64,000 bases of DNA from Streptomyces rishiriensis (GTDB lineage: Bacteria > Actinomycetota > Actinomycetes > Streptomycetales > Streptomycetaceae), in contig NZ_JAUSWV010000001.1 of NCBI RefSeq assembly GCF_030815485.1, positions 415,048 through 479,047 on the forward strand. Reading direction: 5' to 3'. Shown here in pieces: positions 55,262-63,789 of the stretch; position 1 is the first letter of the stretch, and every line of letters starts with the position of its first letter. A program made the position numbers and the translations under genes. The notes under the pieces were generated by a model. The model saw only the letters and a list, made by a program, of their open reading frames with translations, did no database searches and was not told where the DNA came from.

Positions 55262-55626
55262 TCGTTCGTTTCGGATGTGCCTTCGACGCTGTCGAAGACG
55301 GGCGGTGTGAGCGCAGCACCCTGTTGGCCAGGGGAACCAGCGTCGTGGCTTGGGCCCCCTGCCCCGCCCCGGACCACGGTCCGGTCCGGGGAACGAGAGG
55401 GCTGAGGGGGTGCTGCGCCAGGAAAGAGGAAGGCGGGATGGTCGGGCTGCATGGTTGTTGTCTTTGGTCTGCGTCGCGGATAGCTCTCGGTGGTTCACCC
55501 GGCGCGGGGTCGGCTGTAGCGCGCTCACAGTGGAGGGCGCGTCAAACAACCGTCCACGCACCGGGCTGTATGCCGCGCTGGGCAACGGGAGTGCCTGGCG
55601 AGGGGCGTCAGAGGGCAGCAGGCTCG
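55262..55626. other. gap, nothing recognised
   Basis: 365 bases between two leftward genes; no convincing frame, RNA or hairpin. The promoter of the Cys-rich gene should lie here. Confidence 0.5.
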
Positions 55627-56445
55627 TCATCCGAAACGCTGCATCCAGCCGACGGGTGCGCTGGCCTCCTCACGGGTCGGAACGAGGTCGGGACGGTGCC
55701 AGACCCCGTTGAAAGCGTCGAGGCCGTGCGTGGTGACGATCTCTTCAACGCTGTCGACGGCCCTGGTGAAGTACTGGAGCGTCTCGGCGCGTTGGAGGGT
55801 GTCGGCAAGGTCTCTGTAGCGGTGAGTCGCGTGCGGGCTGATCTCCTTCAGCGACACCGGGGCGCCAAGGAGCTTGGCTGTGATCTGCCGGTCGGCCCAG
55901 TAGGCGTGCCCTTCCACGAGGAAGCCGTAGTCGCGGTCGGCTATGCCTCGCAGCTCCGGGTAGTAGCTGTCCTGTAGCCGCCACATCGCACCGTCGTCCG
56001 TGGCGTGCTGGGCGACATGGGTCAGCTCGTGGCAGACGACCTTGGTGAGCACCTCCTGGTCGTTGAGCTGCCCGGCCTCGTGCACGGACTGGGGCAGGAT
56101 CACCAGCTCGAACTGGCCTTGGCGGAAGTCGACGACCTGGGCGCCGATCAGGGGCCAGATCCGGTGCCGGCCGTTGCACTGGATGTAGTGCTGAACCTTC
56201 GCCTGGCGCCTGCGCCTTCGTGGTGCGCGCAGCCCACGGGCTTCGTCCCGCCGCAGCCGTGCGCTGCGGCGCTGGTGCACCTTCAGCCATGCGCGCGGGG
56301 ACAGGGTCCGGATGACCACCGTGTCGGGCAGTACCAGCACCGTCACCACTTCGACGAGCGGGGCGGTTTCGGCGGCGACGGTCTCAAGGCGCTGCGCCAG
56401 GTCGTCGAATCTGCCGCCTGCGCCATGGTGGACGGTGATGTTCAT
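55627..56445 (-). CDS. zincin-type metallopeptidase
   Basis: 272 residues from ATG 56445, CAGAGGAACGC upstream. VLTKVVCHELTHVAQHATDD has the HExxH zinc motif (about 137-141), with LVEGHAYWADRQITAKLLGA some 45 residues on, where EGxAxW supplies the third ligand, as in zincin_2/HExxH families of actinobacteria. The basic stretch near residues 55-85 (RRSARLRRDEARGLRAPRRR) is unusual. No signal peptide, so it probably acts in the cytoplasm, for example on a peptide made nearby or on a regulator. Confidence 0.8.
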   Translation of the reverse strand: MNITVHHGAGGRFDDLAQRLETVAAETAPLVEVVTVLVLPDTVVIRTLSPRAWLKVHQRRSARLRRDEARGLRAPRRRRRQAKVQHYIQCNGRHRIWPLIGAQVVDFRQGQFELVILPQSVHEAGQLNDQEVLTKVVCHELTHVAQHATDDGAMWRLQDSYYPELRGIADRDYGFLVEGHAYWADRQITAKLLGAPVSLKEISPHATHRYRDLADTLQRAETLQYFTRAVDSVEEIVTTHGLDAFNGVWHRPDLVPTREEASAPVGWMQRFG

Positions 56446-56908
56446 GCGTTCCTCTGAGGAGGGGGTGGACGGGCAGGGGCGTGGGGGTGTGCGCTCCGCC
56501 GCAGGCCTGGCTTGGACGCGCGGTCTGCGGCGGGGCTGGGGGCCCGCGCATGGCAATGCGGATTTCACGGGGTGGCGTGCGCGGGGGCTTTACAGGGCGG
56601 CCGCCGGGTCTGCTCGGGCGTGCCGGGTGAGGTGGGCGAGGCGCACGGACCACTGCGTGTGGTCGGTCTCCTCGCCCGGGTGGCCGTGTTCGTGGAGGAG
56701 GTTCTGGGCGAGGCGGATGCGCTGGACTTCGCCGGTGCCGGCGGGGGCGTAGGTGGTTTGCATGTCGCGCCAGACCCGCTCTGCCTGAAGGGTGTTGGGT
56801 TTGTTGGGTTTGTTGGGTGGGTTGGTGGGTGTGTGGGCGGTGTGGGCTGGGGTTTGGGATTCGCTCGGTCGGTTGGTTTGGGGTGGGTGTGGTCGGGATT
56901 CGTGAGGG
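56446..56908 (+). other. G/T-skewed leader of the recombinase operon with a G-quadruplex motif
   Basis: No gene on the plus strand. The plus strand becomes strikingly G+T rich, with GGG runs at 56797, 56806, 56815 and 56826 separated by TTTGTT-type spacers (TTGGGTTTG repeated), a good intramolecular G-quadruplex candidate upstream of the recombinase start. Confidence 0.6.
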
Positions 56909-58048
56909 GTGGCCGGTATCCAGGTGGTGGTGGGGTTGCCGGCTGGGGGAGGGGTTGTGGTGTTGAGGCTGGTGGGGTCGGTGTCCGGTGACGGTGGTGA
57001 CGGTGGTGGTGGTGGGGTGGGGGAGGAGGGGTTTGAGGGGGAGTTGGTGGATCGGTTTGTGCTGGCGGGGTTGGGGGCGGGGTTTTCGGACGGGTCGCTG
57101 GCGCAGGACCGGGCGGCGGTGGCGGGGTTGCGGTCGTTCACGGGGTGCCGGCTGTGGGCGGTTCAGGCGGCGGATGTGGATGGGTGGCTGGTGTATCTGC
57201 GCCGGGAGCGGGGGCTGGCGCGTTCCACGGTGTTCGACCAGGTGTGCAGGGTCGCCCGTTTCTATGATTTCCTGCTGGGCCGTTATCAGAGGGCGGTGTA
57301 TGAGCGGACCGGGTATGTGCTGGTGCAGCCGGTGGACGAGTTCAACCGGCCGGGCCGGCCGGCCGGGGGTGTGGTGCGGGTGCCGCCGTTGGCGCGGGAG
57401 GTGGCTGCCTTGTTCGGGGGGTGGCGCCGGGAGCTGCCCGGGGCGCGGAAGTATCTGCCGGCGGTGCGCAGTTATGTGGTGGCGTCGCTGTGGTGGCGGG
57501 TGGGGCTGCGGATCGGTGAGTCGGTGATGCTCGAGGTCGGTGACTGGTATCCGGACCTGGGAGCCAGGGGCAGGCTGCATGTCCGCTACGGCAAGGGCAG
57601 TGGGGGGCGGGGGCCGCGGCAGCGGCTGGTGCCGGCCATCGACGGGGTGGATGTGCTGCTGGGCTGGTGGCTTGCCGAGGTCCGCCCGTATTTCGGGGAC
57701 GACTGTGACGATCCGCGGGCGCCGATGTTTCCCAGCGAGCGCCGTGGCCGCGACGGGCGGCGTGCGCGGGCGGGCGCGCAGACCGGGCGGGCGGCGCTGG
57801 CCGATGCGGTGCAGCGCCATCTGCCGGCCTGGTCTGGGCGGCTGACGCCGCATGTGCTGCGCCACGCGTGTGCGTCGGCGTTGTATGAGCGCGGCGTCGA
57901 TCTGAAGGCGATCCAGGACCTTTTGGGTCATGCGTGGCTGTCGACCACGACGGGCTACATCCATGTGCCGAGCGGGCACATCGAGCGGGCGTGGGACCGG
58001 GCCAATGCGCGGGTGGCGGGCCGGCTGGGCGGCGGGGAGGTGCGCTGA
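56909..58048 (+). CDS. tyrosine recombinase
   Basis: 379 residues from GTG 56909; GTG 56981 is an equally plausible start because the first 24 codons look like non-coding. SAM-like core-binding domain: FSDGSLAQDRAAVAGLRSFT, VDGWLVYLRRERGLARSTVF. Catalytic domain: WWRVGLRIGESVMLEVGD (Arg I ~203), RLHVRYGKGSGGRGPRQRLV (Lys), LTPHVLRHACASALYERGVD (HxxR ~315-318), GHAWLSTTTGYIHV (His and Tyr ~350). All six catalytic residues are present, so it should be active. Its stop overlaps the next start (TGATG). Confidence 0.9.
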   Translation: MAGIQVVVGLPAGGGVVVLRLVGSVSGDGGDGGGGGVGEEGFEGELVDRFVLAGLGAGFSDGSLAQDRAAVAGLRSFTGCRLWAVQAADVDGWLVYLRRERGLARSTVFDQVCRVARFYDFLLGRYQRAVYERTGYVLVQPVDEFNRPGRPAGGVVRVPPLAREVAALFGGWRRELPGARKYLPAVRSYVVASLWWRVGLRIGESVMLEVGDWYPDLGARGRLHVRYGKGSGGRGPRQRLVPAIDGVDVLLGWWLAEVRPYFGDDCDDPRAPMFPSERRGRDGRRARAGAQTGRAALADAVQRHLPAWSGRLTPHVLRHACASALYERGVDLKAIQDLLGHAWLSTTTGYIHVPSGHIERAWDRANARVAGRLGGGEVR

Positions 58049-58458
58049 TGCGGTGGGAGTTGAAGGCGCGGGCGGCCGTGCGGGGGATCACCACGTCGGC
58101 GGAGGTACGCCGGCGGCTGGCCGCGGCGGGCCTGCGGGTCAGCGCGGGCAAGATGTCGGGGCTGTGGTCGGGTACGCCCCTCTCGGTCCGCCTGGACGAC
58201 CTGGAGGTCATCTGCGCGGTGCTGGGCTGCGGGCCCTCGGACCTGCTGGTGGCCGATCCGGCGCCGCCCGCCGGACCGCCCGCCGGACCGCCCGCCGGAC
58301 CGCCCGCCGGACCGCCGGGCGGCACCGGTGTGCTCGGGGCCAGCGCGGCGCGGCCCGGGCCCGCCGCTGCGCACGGGACGGTTCCGGCAACATCCGCGCA
58401 GCCGTGCACCGGGCCGGCGGCGCGGGCGGGGGTGCGCCGGCTGGTGCCGCCGCTGTGA
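58048..58458 (+). CDS. small XRE/Cro-like HTH protein with Pro-rich tail
   Basis: 136 residues from ATG 58048, overlapping the recombinase stop. Residues ~1-68 form a Cro/C1-like HTH (RAAVRGITTSAEVRRRLAAA, GKMSGLWSGTPLSVRLDDLE, VICAVLGCGPSDLL); the rest is Pro/Ala/Gly, including four 12-bp tandem units. It probably regulates the recombinase operon or positions the recombinases. Its stop overlaps the next start (GTGA). Confidence 0.8.
   Translation: MRWELKARAAVRGITTSAEVRRRLAAAGLRVSAGKMSGLWSGTPLSVRLDDLEVICAVLGCGPSDLLVADPAPPAGPPAGPPAGPPAGPPGGTGVLGASAARPGPAAAHGTVPATSAQPCTGPAARAGVRRLVPPL
58264..58311 (+). repeat. four tandem 12-bp units
   Basis: CCGCCCGCCGGA repeated exactly four times, encoding the PPAG repeats of the HTH protein tail. 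Confidence 0.9.
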
Positions 58459-60329
58459 GCAAGCCGGTGTCGGACAAGGGGATGTGCCGGGTGTGCGGGC
58501 AGCGGCCGCGGGCGTTTCCCCGGGCGCCGTACTGCTTTTCCTGCTGGCCCGGCGGGCCGGTGGTGCCGCCGCCGTGTCTGCGCTGCGGTTCGTCGGGCCT
58601 GTACTGGTCGGCGGGCCTGTGCCGGCGCTGTCACCACTCGGCTGTGCCGCCGCCAGATGCGTGCCGCAACTGCCTGGCCTGGGGGGCCGCGCCCCGGCGC
58701 CGGCTGTGCCAGGGCTGCGCCGCCTGGTGCTACCGGCACACCACGCGCGGCGCCTGCACGGTGTGCGCCCACACGGCGGTCCTCGACGGGGACGGGATCT
58801 GCCGACTGTGCCGCAAGCAGGCCGCGCTGACCCGCAGCCTGCACACCCGTACCGACTGGAGCCAGGTACGCCGCCACGGGCAGCAACTGTTCATCGCCGA
58901 CCTCTTCACCCACCACGGCAAGAGCCCCGCACACAATCCCCCCGCCACCGCACCGGCCGACCCGGCGCCCCCGGAGCCCGCCTGCCCCGACCCGGCACCC
59001 CCGGAGCCCGCCTGCCCCGACCAGGTACGCCCGGAGCCCGCCTGCCCCGACCAGGTACGCCCGGAGCCCGCCCGGCCCGACCAGGTACGCCCGGGGCCGC
59101 CCGGAGCCGGCCCGGCTCCCCTCGAGCCGGTGTGGGCGGCGGGGTTTCGCCAGCCGGCGCTGTTCGAGGTTTCCCGCAGCCTGCGTCACCGCGGGGGGAC
59201 GGAGGGCCTGGCCCGGCGTGCGGATCCTCATCTCGCGGCATGGACCGACCGGTTCATCACCGAGCGCGCCCTGCGGGAGGGATGGGACCGGGACCTGTCC
59301 CGGCGGGTAAGCACCGGCACCCGCATCGCCCTGGGCTTCCTCGACACCCCCGGCGTCAGACTGACCTCCACCGACGTCGCCGTCCTGAAGGACTTCAGCC
59401 TTCCCGCCGCGCGGATCACCGCCGTCCTCGAGGCCACCGGCCTGCTCGACGACGACCGTGTCCCGGCCCTGACCCGGTGGTCCGAACAGCGCATCGCCCC
59501 CCTGCCCGCAGACATGGCCGTGCAGGTGAGGACCTGGCTGGCCGTGATGCGCGACGGCAGCACCACACCGCCGCGGCGCCGGCCCCGCACCGAGACCACC
59601 ATCCGCCTGCACCTGTACTGGGCGCTGCCCGCCCTCACCGGATGGGCCGCCGCCGGCAAGACCACCCTGCGCGAGATCACCCCCGCCGACGTGGATGCCG
59701 CACTCCCGCCCGCCGACGCCCACCGCAGCCAGATGTGCCAGGCACTGCGCTCGATCTTCCGCGTCCTCAAAGCCCGCCGCCTGCTCTTCACCGACCCCAC
59801 CACCCAGCTCAGACCCGGCTCCTACAACCCCCTCACCCCCCTGCCGCTCCCCGTGCAGCACATCCGCGACGCCCTCACCTCACCCGACCCCGCCACCGCC
59901 CTGCTGACCGCCCTGCTCGCCTTCCACGGCCTGAGCGCCCACGAGGTACAGCACCTGAAGCTCACCCACCTGGACGGTCCCCGCCTGCACCTCGAGGGCC
60001 GCACCGTCGTCCTCGCCGGCCCCGTCCGCGACCGCCTGACCGCCTACCTCGACCACCGCACCCAGCACTGGCCGGCCACCACCAACCCCCATCTGTTCAT
60101 CCACTTCCGCTCCGCCACCAGTACCGCCCACGTCAGCCACGACTGGATCCACCACCGCCTGGGCCCGCACCTGAGCGCCCGCGCGCTGCGCAACGACCGC
60201 CTGCTGCACGAGGCCCTCGCCACCGGCGGCGACACCAAACGCCTCATCGACCTCTTCGGACTGAGCACCCGCGCCGCCCAGCGCTACACCGCCTGCCTGG
60301 GCCACTCCGACCCCGGCCAGACACCGTGA
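58455..60329 (+). CDS. four-zinc-ribbon protein with degenerate tyrosine-recombinase-like domain
   Basis: 624 residues from GTG 58455. Residues ~8-130 contain four CxxC...CxxC ribbons (CRVC/CFSC, CLRC/CRRC, CRNC/CQGC, CTVC/CRLC), likely binding zinc and DNA. A Pro-rich repeat linker follows (~165-215). The rest resembles a tyrosine recombinase: WTDRFITERALREGWDRDLS, RSIFRVLKARRLLFTDPTTQ, LLTALLAFHGLSAHEVQHLK, HVSHDWIHHRLGPHLSARAL, RNDRLLHEALATGGDTKRLI, DLFGLSTRAAQRYTACLGHS. Where HxxR and GH should be it has RALRNDR and LFGLS, so only Arg-II and Tyr may remain: probably an accessory or architectural partner. Within it the plus strand turns from G-rich to C-rich. Confidence 0.8.
   Translation: MSKPVSDKGMCRVCGQRPRAFPRAPYCFSCWPGGPVVPPPCLRCGSSGLYWSAGLCRRCHHSAVPPPDACRNCLAWGAAPRRRLCQGCAAWCYRHTTRGACTVCAHTAVLDGDGICRLCRKQAALTRSLHTRTDWSQVRRHGQQLFIADLFTHHGKSPAHNPPATAPADPAPPEPACPDPAPPEPACPDQVRPEPACPDQVRPEPARPDQVRPGPPGAGPAPLEPVWAAGFRQPALFEVSRSLRHRGGTEGLARRADPHLAAWTDRFITERALREGWDRDLSRRVSTGTRIALGFLDTPGVRLTSTDVAVLKDFSLPAARITAVLEATGLLDDDRVPALTRWSEQRIAPLPADMAVQVRTWLAVMRDGSTTPPRRRPRTETTIRLHLYWALPALTGWAAAGKTTLREITPADVDAALPPADAHRSQMCQALRSIFRVLKARRLLFTDPTTQLRPGSYNPLTPLPLPVQHIRDALTSPDPATALLTALLAFHGLSAHEVQHLKLTHLDGPRLHLEGRTVVLAGPVRDRLTAYLDHRTQHWPATTNPHLFIHFRSATSTAHVSHDWIHHRLGPHLSARALRNDRLLHEALATGGDTKRLIDLFGLSTRAAQRYTACLGHSDPGQTP
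58951..59100 (+). repeat. five imperfect tandem 30-bp units
   Basis: 30-bp period with units starting at 58951, 58981, 59011, 59041 and 59071, encoding the PxPPEPACPD / QVRPEPACPD linker of the zinc-ribbon protein. The units lie close to the point where base skew reverses. Confidence 0.85.
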
Positions 60330-60428
60330 CCGCTCGCCACCCCGCACGCGCTCTAGGGCATTCTGTTTGGATCATTCGGCGCTGCGTAACCTCGCTCCTC
60401 AGGACAAGGGAGGCACGGGGGCGTGGGA

Positions 60429-60657
60429 ATGTTCAGAAGGAAGCGCAGTGGGCAGCGGATGCCTCCGCCCGAGCTGGTTGCCGAGGCCAAGGCAAATCCA
60501 GGGGGCTGGGTATACGAGATCGACGGGAACATGGTCGATGATCCGAACGGGGGCTGTGCCCCCTGAGGCCATCATTGCGGCTTGGCAGGTAGACGCTCGC
60601 GGGAGGCTCTCCGGCGGCTACCAGGCGAATCCGAACTACCGGCCAACACCAAGGTGA
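60429..60657 (+). pseudogene. conserved small hypothetical protein, frameshifted
   Basis: From ATG 60429: MFRRKRSGQRMPPPELVAEA, NPGGWVYEIDGNMVDDPNG, then a stop in this frame; the next frame continues AVPPEAIIAAWQVDARGRLS, GGYQANPNYRPTPR to TGA 60657. A single indel near 60550 separates the halves. The whole matches a small streptomycete protein of unknown function, so a sequencing error is a real alternative. Confidence 0.65.
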
Positions 60658-60892
60658 CGCCCGCGACCGGTCCCCAAGATCTGCGCCAACCCCGCTTGAG
60701 CAGCAGACGTCCGCCACTTCGGGAGGCAGCTGATTCCGATCCTGTTCGGTTTCCCCAACCTTGCGCGGCACAGGTACAAGTGGCCCCCCATCAGCTCACG
60801 CGCGACCGTGTTGTGCGCCATGGCGAAGGAGCGTATGACTGAGCGGCTGGATAATCGCTGCCGCCAGCTGCGGCACGGCTGGAGGCGGGGGC

Positions 60893-61615
60893 ATGCAGGA
60901 CGCGGTCTACGGTCTTCTCGGTGCATTGGGCGGTGCTGTCCTCGCAGGAGCCGCCACGTATTGGGGTCCGCTACAGGCTCAGAAGGCAGCACGCCGAGAG
61001 GCCGAACGGCAGCGCGAGCAGGCGCAGGCAGAAGCCGCAGCGGCGAAGGTACATGAGCATCGGAGCGCTCAGGTAGCTCGCGTAGCCCTTATCCGCAGAG
61101 TGGTCGGCAACTGGTGCCACCTGCTGGAAGTGACGTTAGACGAGGTCCAGCAGGGCCATCCAGCCGAGGACTTCTGGCAGGGCGCTCACCAGGCCAGACA
61201 CGCAGTAGCTGAGGCGATCTACGATGGCCTTCGTGACGGGTTCGCCATCGTCGCCACGAGAGACAGTGTCAGGCGCAGGCGGCGGACCCACGTGCCACTG
61301 AGTCCCTTGGTACGGCGCACTGACCAGCCGCTGGGAAGGATCCCTGTCAGCGATCGCACCATGAGAGTGCACGAATCCGAGCAAGAGCTGATCTTGGATG
61401 CTCTCGACCTCGCCACCTCACGCGTAGGCGTCCTGGTCAGGTTGCCTACGGACGACTCCCGATATCAAGAAGCACTTCAATCTGCGCGAATAGCGCTCGA
61501 CGGAGCAGGCCAAGCTCGAGCCGACCTCTCCGTCCAACTCATGCAACGGCTGATGGACATAGCCGACCTGGACGTCATCGACACACGTCGCGACTCGGGG
61601 CCGGCCAACCCGTGA
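60893..61615 (+). CDS. membrane-anchored coiled-coil hypothetical protein
   Basis: 240 residues from ATG 60893 with GGAGGCGGGGGC upstream. One N-terminal membrane helix (AVYGLLGALGGAVLAGAATY), then a charged coiled coil (QKAARREAERQREQAQAEAA) and a helical cytoplasmic domain (EEVQQGHPAEDFWQGAHQAR-like helices, LLEVTLDEVQQGHPAEDF, RIALDGAGQARADLSVQLMQ). A known streptomycete protein type without assigned function; intact and near the telomere. Confidence 0.75.
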   Translation: MQDAVYGLLGALGGAVLAGAATYWGPLQAQKAARREAERQREQAQAEAAAAKVHEHRSAQVARVALIRRVVGNWCHLLEVTLDEVQQGHPAEDFWQGAHQARHAVAEAIYDGLRDGFAIVATRDSVRRRRRTHVPLSPLVRRTDQPLGRIPVSDRTMRVHESEQELILDALDLATSRVGVLVRLPTDDSRYQEALQSARIALDGAGQARADLSVQLMQRLMDIADLDVIDTRRDSGPANP

Positions 61616-62338
61616 CCGCACCACATCCGACGAACGCTACAGCGCACGCGTCTGGTCGCGAGTCGAAGCTCACGGATTGCAAGTAGGCGATGCAGGTGAA
61701 GCCGATGCCCGGCCTTGAAGGCGTGGGCGATCGGCTTCACGTAGGCAGGTGCGCCAACACCTGGCCTCATTCCCTGTGTGCGCCGGTTGGAGCCAGTAGC
61801 AATCAGGGTCCGGGTTTTGACCTGGCCGGAGCCGCGGTCACGCCCGTGGTTAAGAGGATGACCTAGGCCACCCAGGAATATTTGGGTCCAAGCGGCACGG
61901 TATTGAGTCAACCCAGGTCAGAACTGTTCCGAACTGTTCCGCTGCCTTGGGACCGGCGAGTCGAAGAGGTGCTCTTAAAACCAATCTCCCGGGCTCACGA
62001 GGAGGCCCCGACAGCGCCATGACCTGCGGTTTTCCCCCTCCAACGTTGTCGCAAATGCTGGGGCACACTGTCATCTACTCGTGGTAGGGCCCCGCGCAGC
62101 GCTCTGACCTGCGGCGTTGCCCGCGAGTGTTCTCCCATCCGGTCCCTGACATCCGGCTCATCATCGTCTTCGTGCACGACGACAACGCTTTGGATCGCTG
62201 GTGAGCCAACGTTTTGAGCGGCTGTCATATGTGACTTATGGGCTGGGATGCTTGCGGGCAGCAGGGCCTGTTCGTGCGTCAGGGAGCGCCAACTCCCGTT
62301 CAGCGTGCGGAAGGCCATCACCGGTTGGAGCCAAGTAG
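61616..62338. other. intergenic, no supported gene
   Basis: Contains an imperfect inverted repeat at about 61695-61740 (GTGAAGCCGATGCCC / GGGCGATCGGCTTCAC) and a direct repeat GAACTGTTCC at about 61920-61940. Broken frames around 61680-61760 on the minus strand (HAFKAGHRLHLHRLLAIREL) may be transposase debris. Confidence 0.5.
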
Positions 62339-62372
62339 CACCGTCCGGCGATCCCTTGGTCGCCGGACGGTG
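62339..62372. promoter_or_regulatory. perfect hairpin/operator before the small membrane gene
   Basis: CACCGTCCGGCGA-8-TCGCCGGACGGTG, 13-bp perfect arms, ending three bases before the AAGGGAG ribosome site of the next gene. It could block translation, bind a regulator such as the HTH protein encoded downstream, or terminate upstream transcripts. Confidence 0.65.
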
Positions 62373-62387
62373 GTAAGGGAGATCTTC

Positions 62388-62684
62388 ATGGGCGGAAAGC
62401 CCTCCGTCGCGGCGCTCGCCGTGGCCACCGAGTCGGCATCGTCCGGCGCCGACACCAGTGCCGCCAGTGTCCGCTTCGGAATGCCGCACGCGCTCGTGAT
62501 CATCGCGTGCATCGTCACCGCGGCGATCCTCGCCCCGGCCGACATGGGCGTAGACGACGTCCTGCTCCTCCTCTCGGGTGCTGGCAGCATCGGCGCCGCG
62601 ATCGTCGTGGTGGTGGTGAACGGCGGCCGCCGCGCTGGCCGGATCGGCCGCCTCGTGCGCGCCTACTTCAGTGCGGGAAACTGA
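62388..62684 (+). CDS. small membrane protein
   Basis: 98 residues from ATG 62388, with AAGGGAG seven bases before. Two hydrophobic helices, ALVIIACIVTAAILAP and LLLLSGAGSIGAAIVVVVVN, joined by an acidic ADMGVDDV loop, and a basic tail GGRRAGRIGRLVRAYF. It lies directly before an HTH gene, and such membrane/HTH pairs are common as paired signalling units in streptomycetes; the role here is unknown. Confidence 0.75.
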   Translation: MGGKPSVAALAVATESASSGADTSAASVRFGMPHALVIIACIVTAAILAPADMGVDDVLLLLSGAGSIGAAIVVVVVNGGRRAGRIGRLVRAYFSAGN

Positions 62685-62694
62685 GGTGGCCGCC

Positions 62695-63375
62695 GTGGGG
62701 CGCCCCGAGAAGCCGGTGGACCGCACGGTCCGGGAGCGCGCGGACCTTGCGGACTTCCTGCGTGGCCTCAAAGCCGCCGCCGGCATGACCTATGAGCAGA
62801 TGGCCAAGGAGACGAACGGCGTGCCGTCGAAGGCGACGTTCGAGCGCGCCGCCTCGGGCAGGTCCGTCCCGGCCTGGGACACCGTCTCCGCCTTCGTCTC
62901 GGTCACCACGACGGTCGAGACGTGGATCATGGCCGCCCGCGAACCCATGATTTACGCCCGGCAGCTGTGGACCTGTGCGCGCCGGGCAACCCGGGCGCCG
63001 TACTACGTCCACAAGGCCCCCGATCCGGAGATCGTCTGGGGTGTGGCGGACTTCAGTCGTGCACTGCGCGATCAGCACGTCTGGGCCGGTTACCCCTCCC
63101 CCAGGGAGATGGAACGGATGGCCGGCCCCGGCGGGCTGCCGAGCACCACCGCCCGCCGCATCATCCAGGGCCAGATACTGCCTGTCGATCCCGCGCAGGC
63201 CATCGCCTTCTTGGAGGTCTGCGGCACGGCTGACCTGGCGTCATGGATCGCAGCAGGGCGACGGGCCCTGGAACATGACAGGCCCTACGACGTAGGTACC
63301 TACGCCTGGGTCAAAGCTCACAAGCGGATACTTGCTGAATTCAGCACTGCTGCAATGGAAGATATCTTCGTGTAA
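62695..63375 (+). CDS. XRE-type HTH protein, telomere-proximal
   Basis: 226 residues from GTG 62695, GAGGTGG five bases before; GTG 62686 and 62671 are in-frame alternatives. HTH: RERADLADFLRGLKAAAGMT, YEQMAKETNGVPSKATFERA, ASGRSVPAWDTVSAFV. A second domain repeats the theme (RQLWTCARRATRAPYYVHKA, then STTARRIIQGQILPVDPAQA and IAFLEVCGTADLASWIAAGR, an HTH-like unit). This is a frequent streptomycete regulator type acting with an adjoining small protein. It is the last gene before the telomere. Confidence 0.8.
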   Translation: MGRPEKPVDRTVRERADLADFLRGLKAAAGMTYEQMAKETNGVPSKATFERAASGRSVPAWDTVSAFVSVTTTVETWIMAAREPMIYARQLWTCARRATRAPYYVHKAPDPEIVWGVADFSRALRDQHVWAGYPSPREMERMAGPGGLPSTTARRIIQGQILPVDPAQAIAFLEVCGTADLASWIAAGRRALEHDRPYDVGTYAWVKAHKRILAEFSTAAMEDIFV

Positions 63376-63722
63376 ACGCAGGCCGCATTGGAGCACCTTC
63401 GGGTGGGTTTCCGTTCGAGGGTGTTCCATGTTTACGGCTAGATTTCCTAATGAGCCGTCCGTAACAAATGAAAAGCGGTCGGCGTACAAGGTAAGGCCGC
63501 TTCCGGTGGTGGGTCAGAATCCCAGATCCTACACAGCACATAATGTGATGCAGTCACGCGTCTGAGTGTCCTCGGGGGGAGTGGCCGGGATCCGCCAGAG
63601 GCCAGACTGCATCACGTGGCCCCCGGGGATCCCGGTGTAGGCCATAACCCGCGCCCCGGGACGGCAGGATATGGCTGATCTGGTATCAGCGGAGGTAGCG
63701 CGCGCCTCGTCTTTGAGGGACC
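63376..63722. other. subtelomeric gap
   Basis: No gene. Holds an 11-bp perfect inverted pair, GTGATGCAGTC (63545-63555) and GACTGCATCAC (63605-63615), flanking a GC-rich 49-base centre. Confidence 0.6.
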
Positions 63723-63758
63723 GTCAGGGAGCCCGTGGTCGACCATGGACTCCCTGAC
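63723..63758. repeat. subtelomeric inverted repeat
   Basis: GTCAGGGAG (63723-63731) and CTCCCTGAC (63750-63758) flank the 10-bp palindrome TGGTCGACCA (63736-63745), so the stem can extend inward. First of the terminal palindrome series. Confidence 0.8.
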
Positions 63759-63789
63759 CGTATACAGAACTATCTGACGCTCCCTCACT

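Noticed and set aside
56384..57979. 531-codon minus-strand Pro/His/Arg-rich frame
   Set aside because: Complement of G/T-skewed DNA; no start context and no folding pattern.
57342..59861. 839-codon minus-strand frame
   Set aside because: Mirror of the recombinase trio; high GC keeps antisense frames open, and its Gly/Arg-rich text has no domain character.
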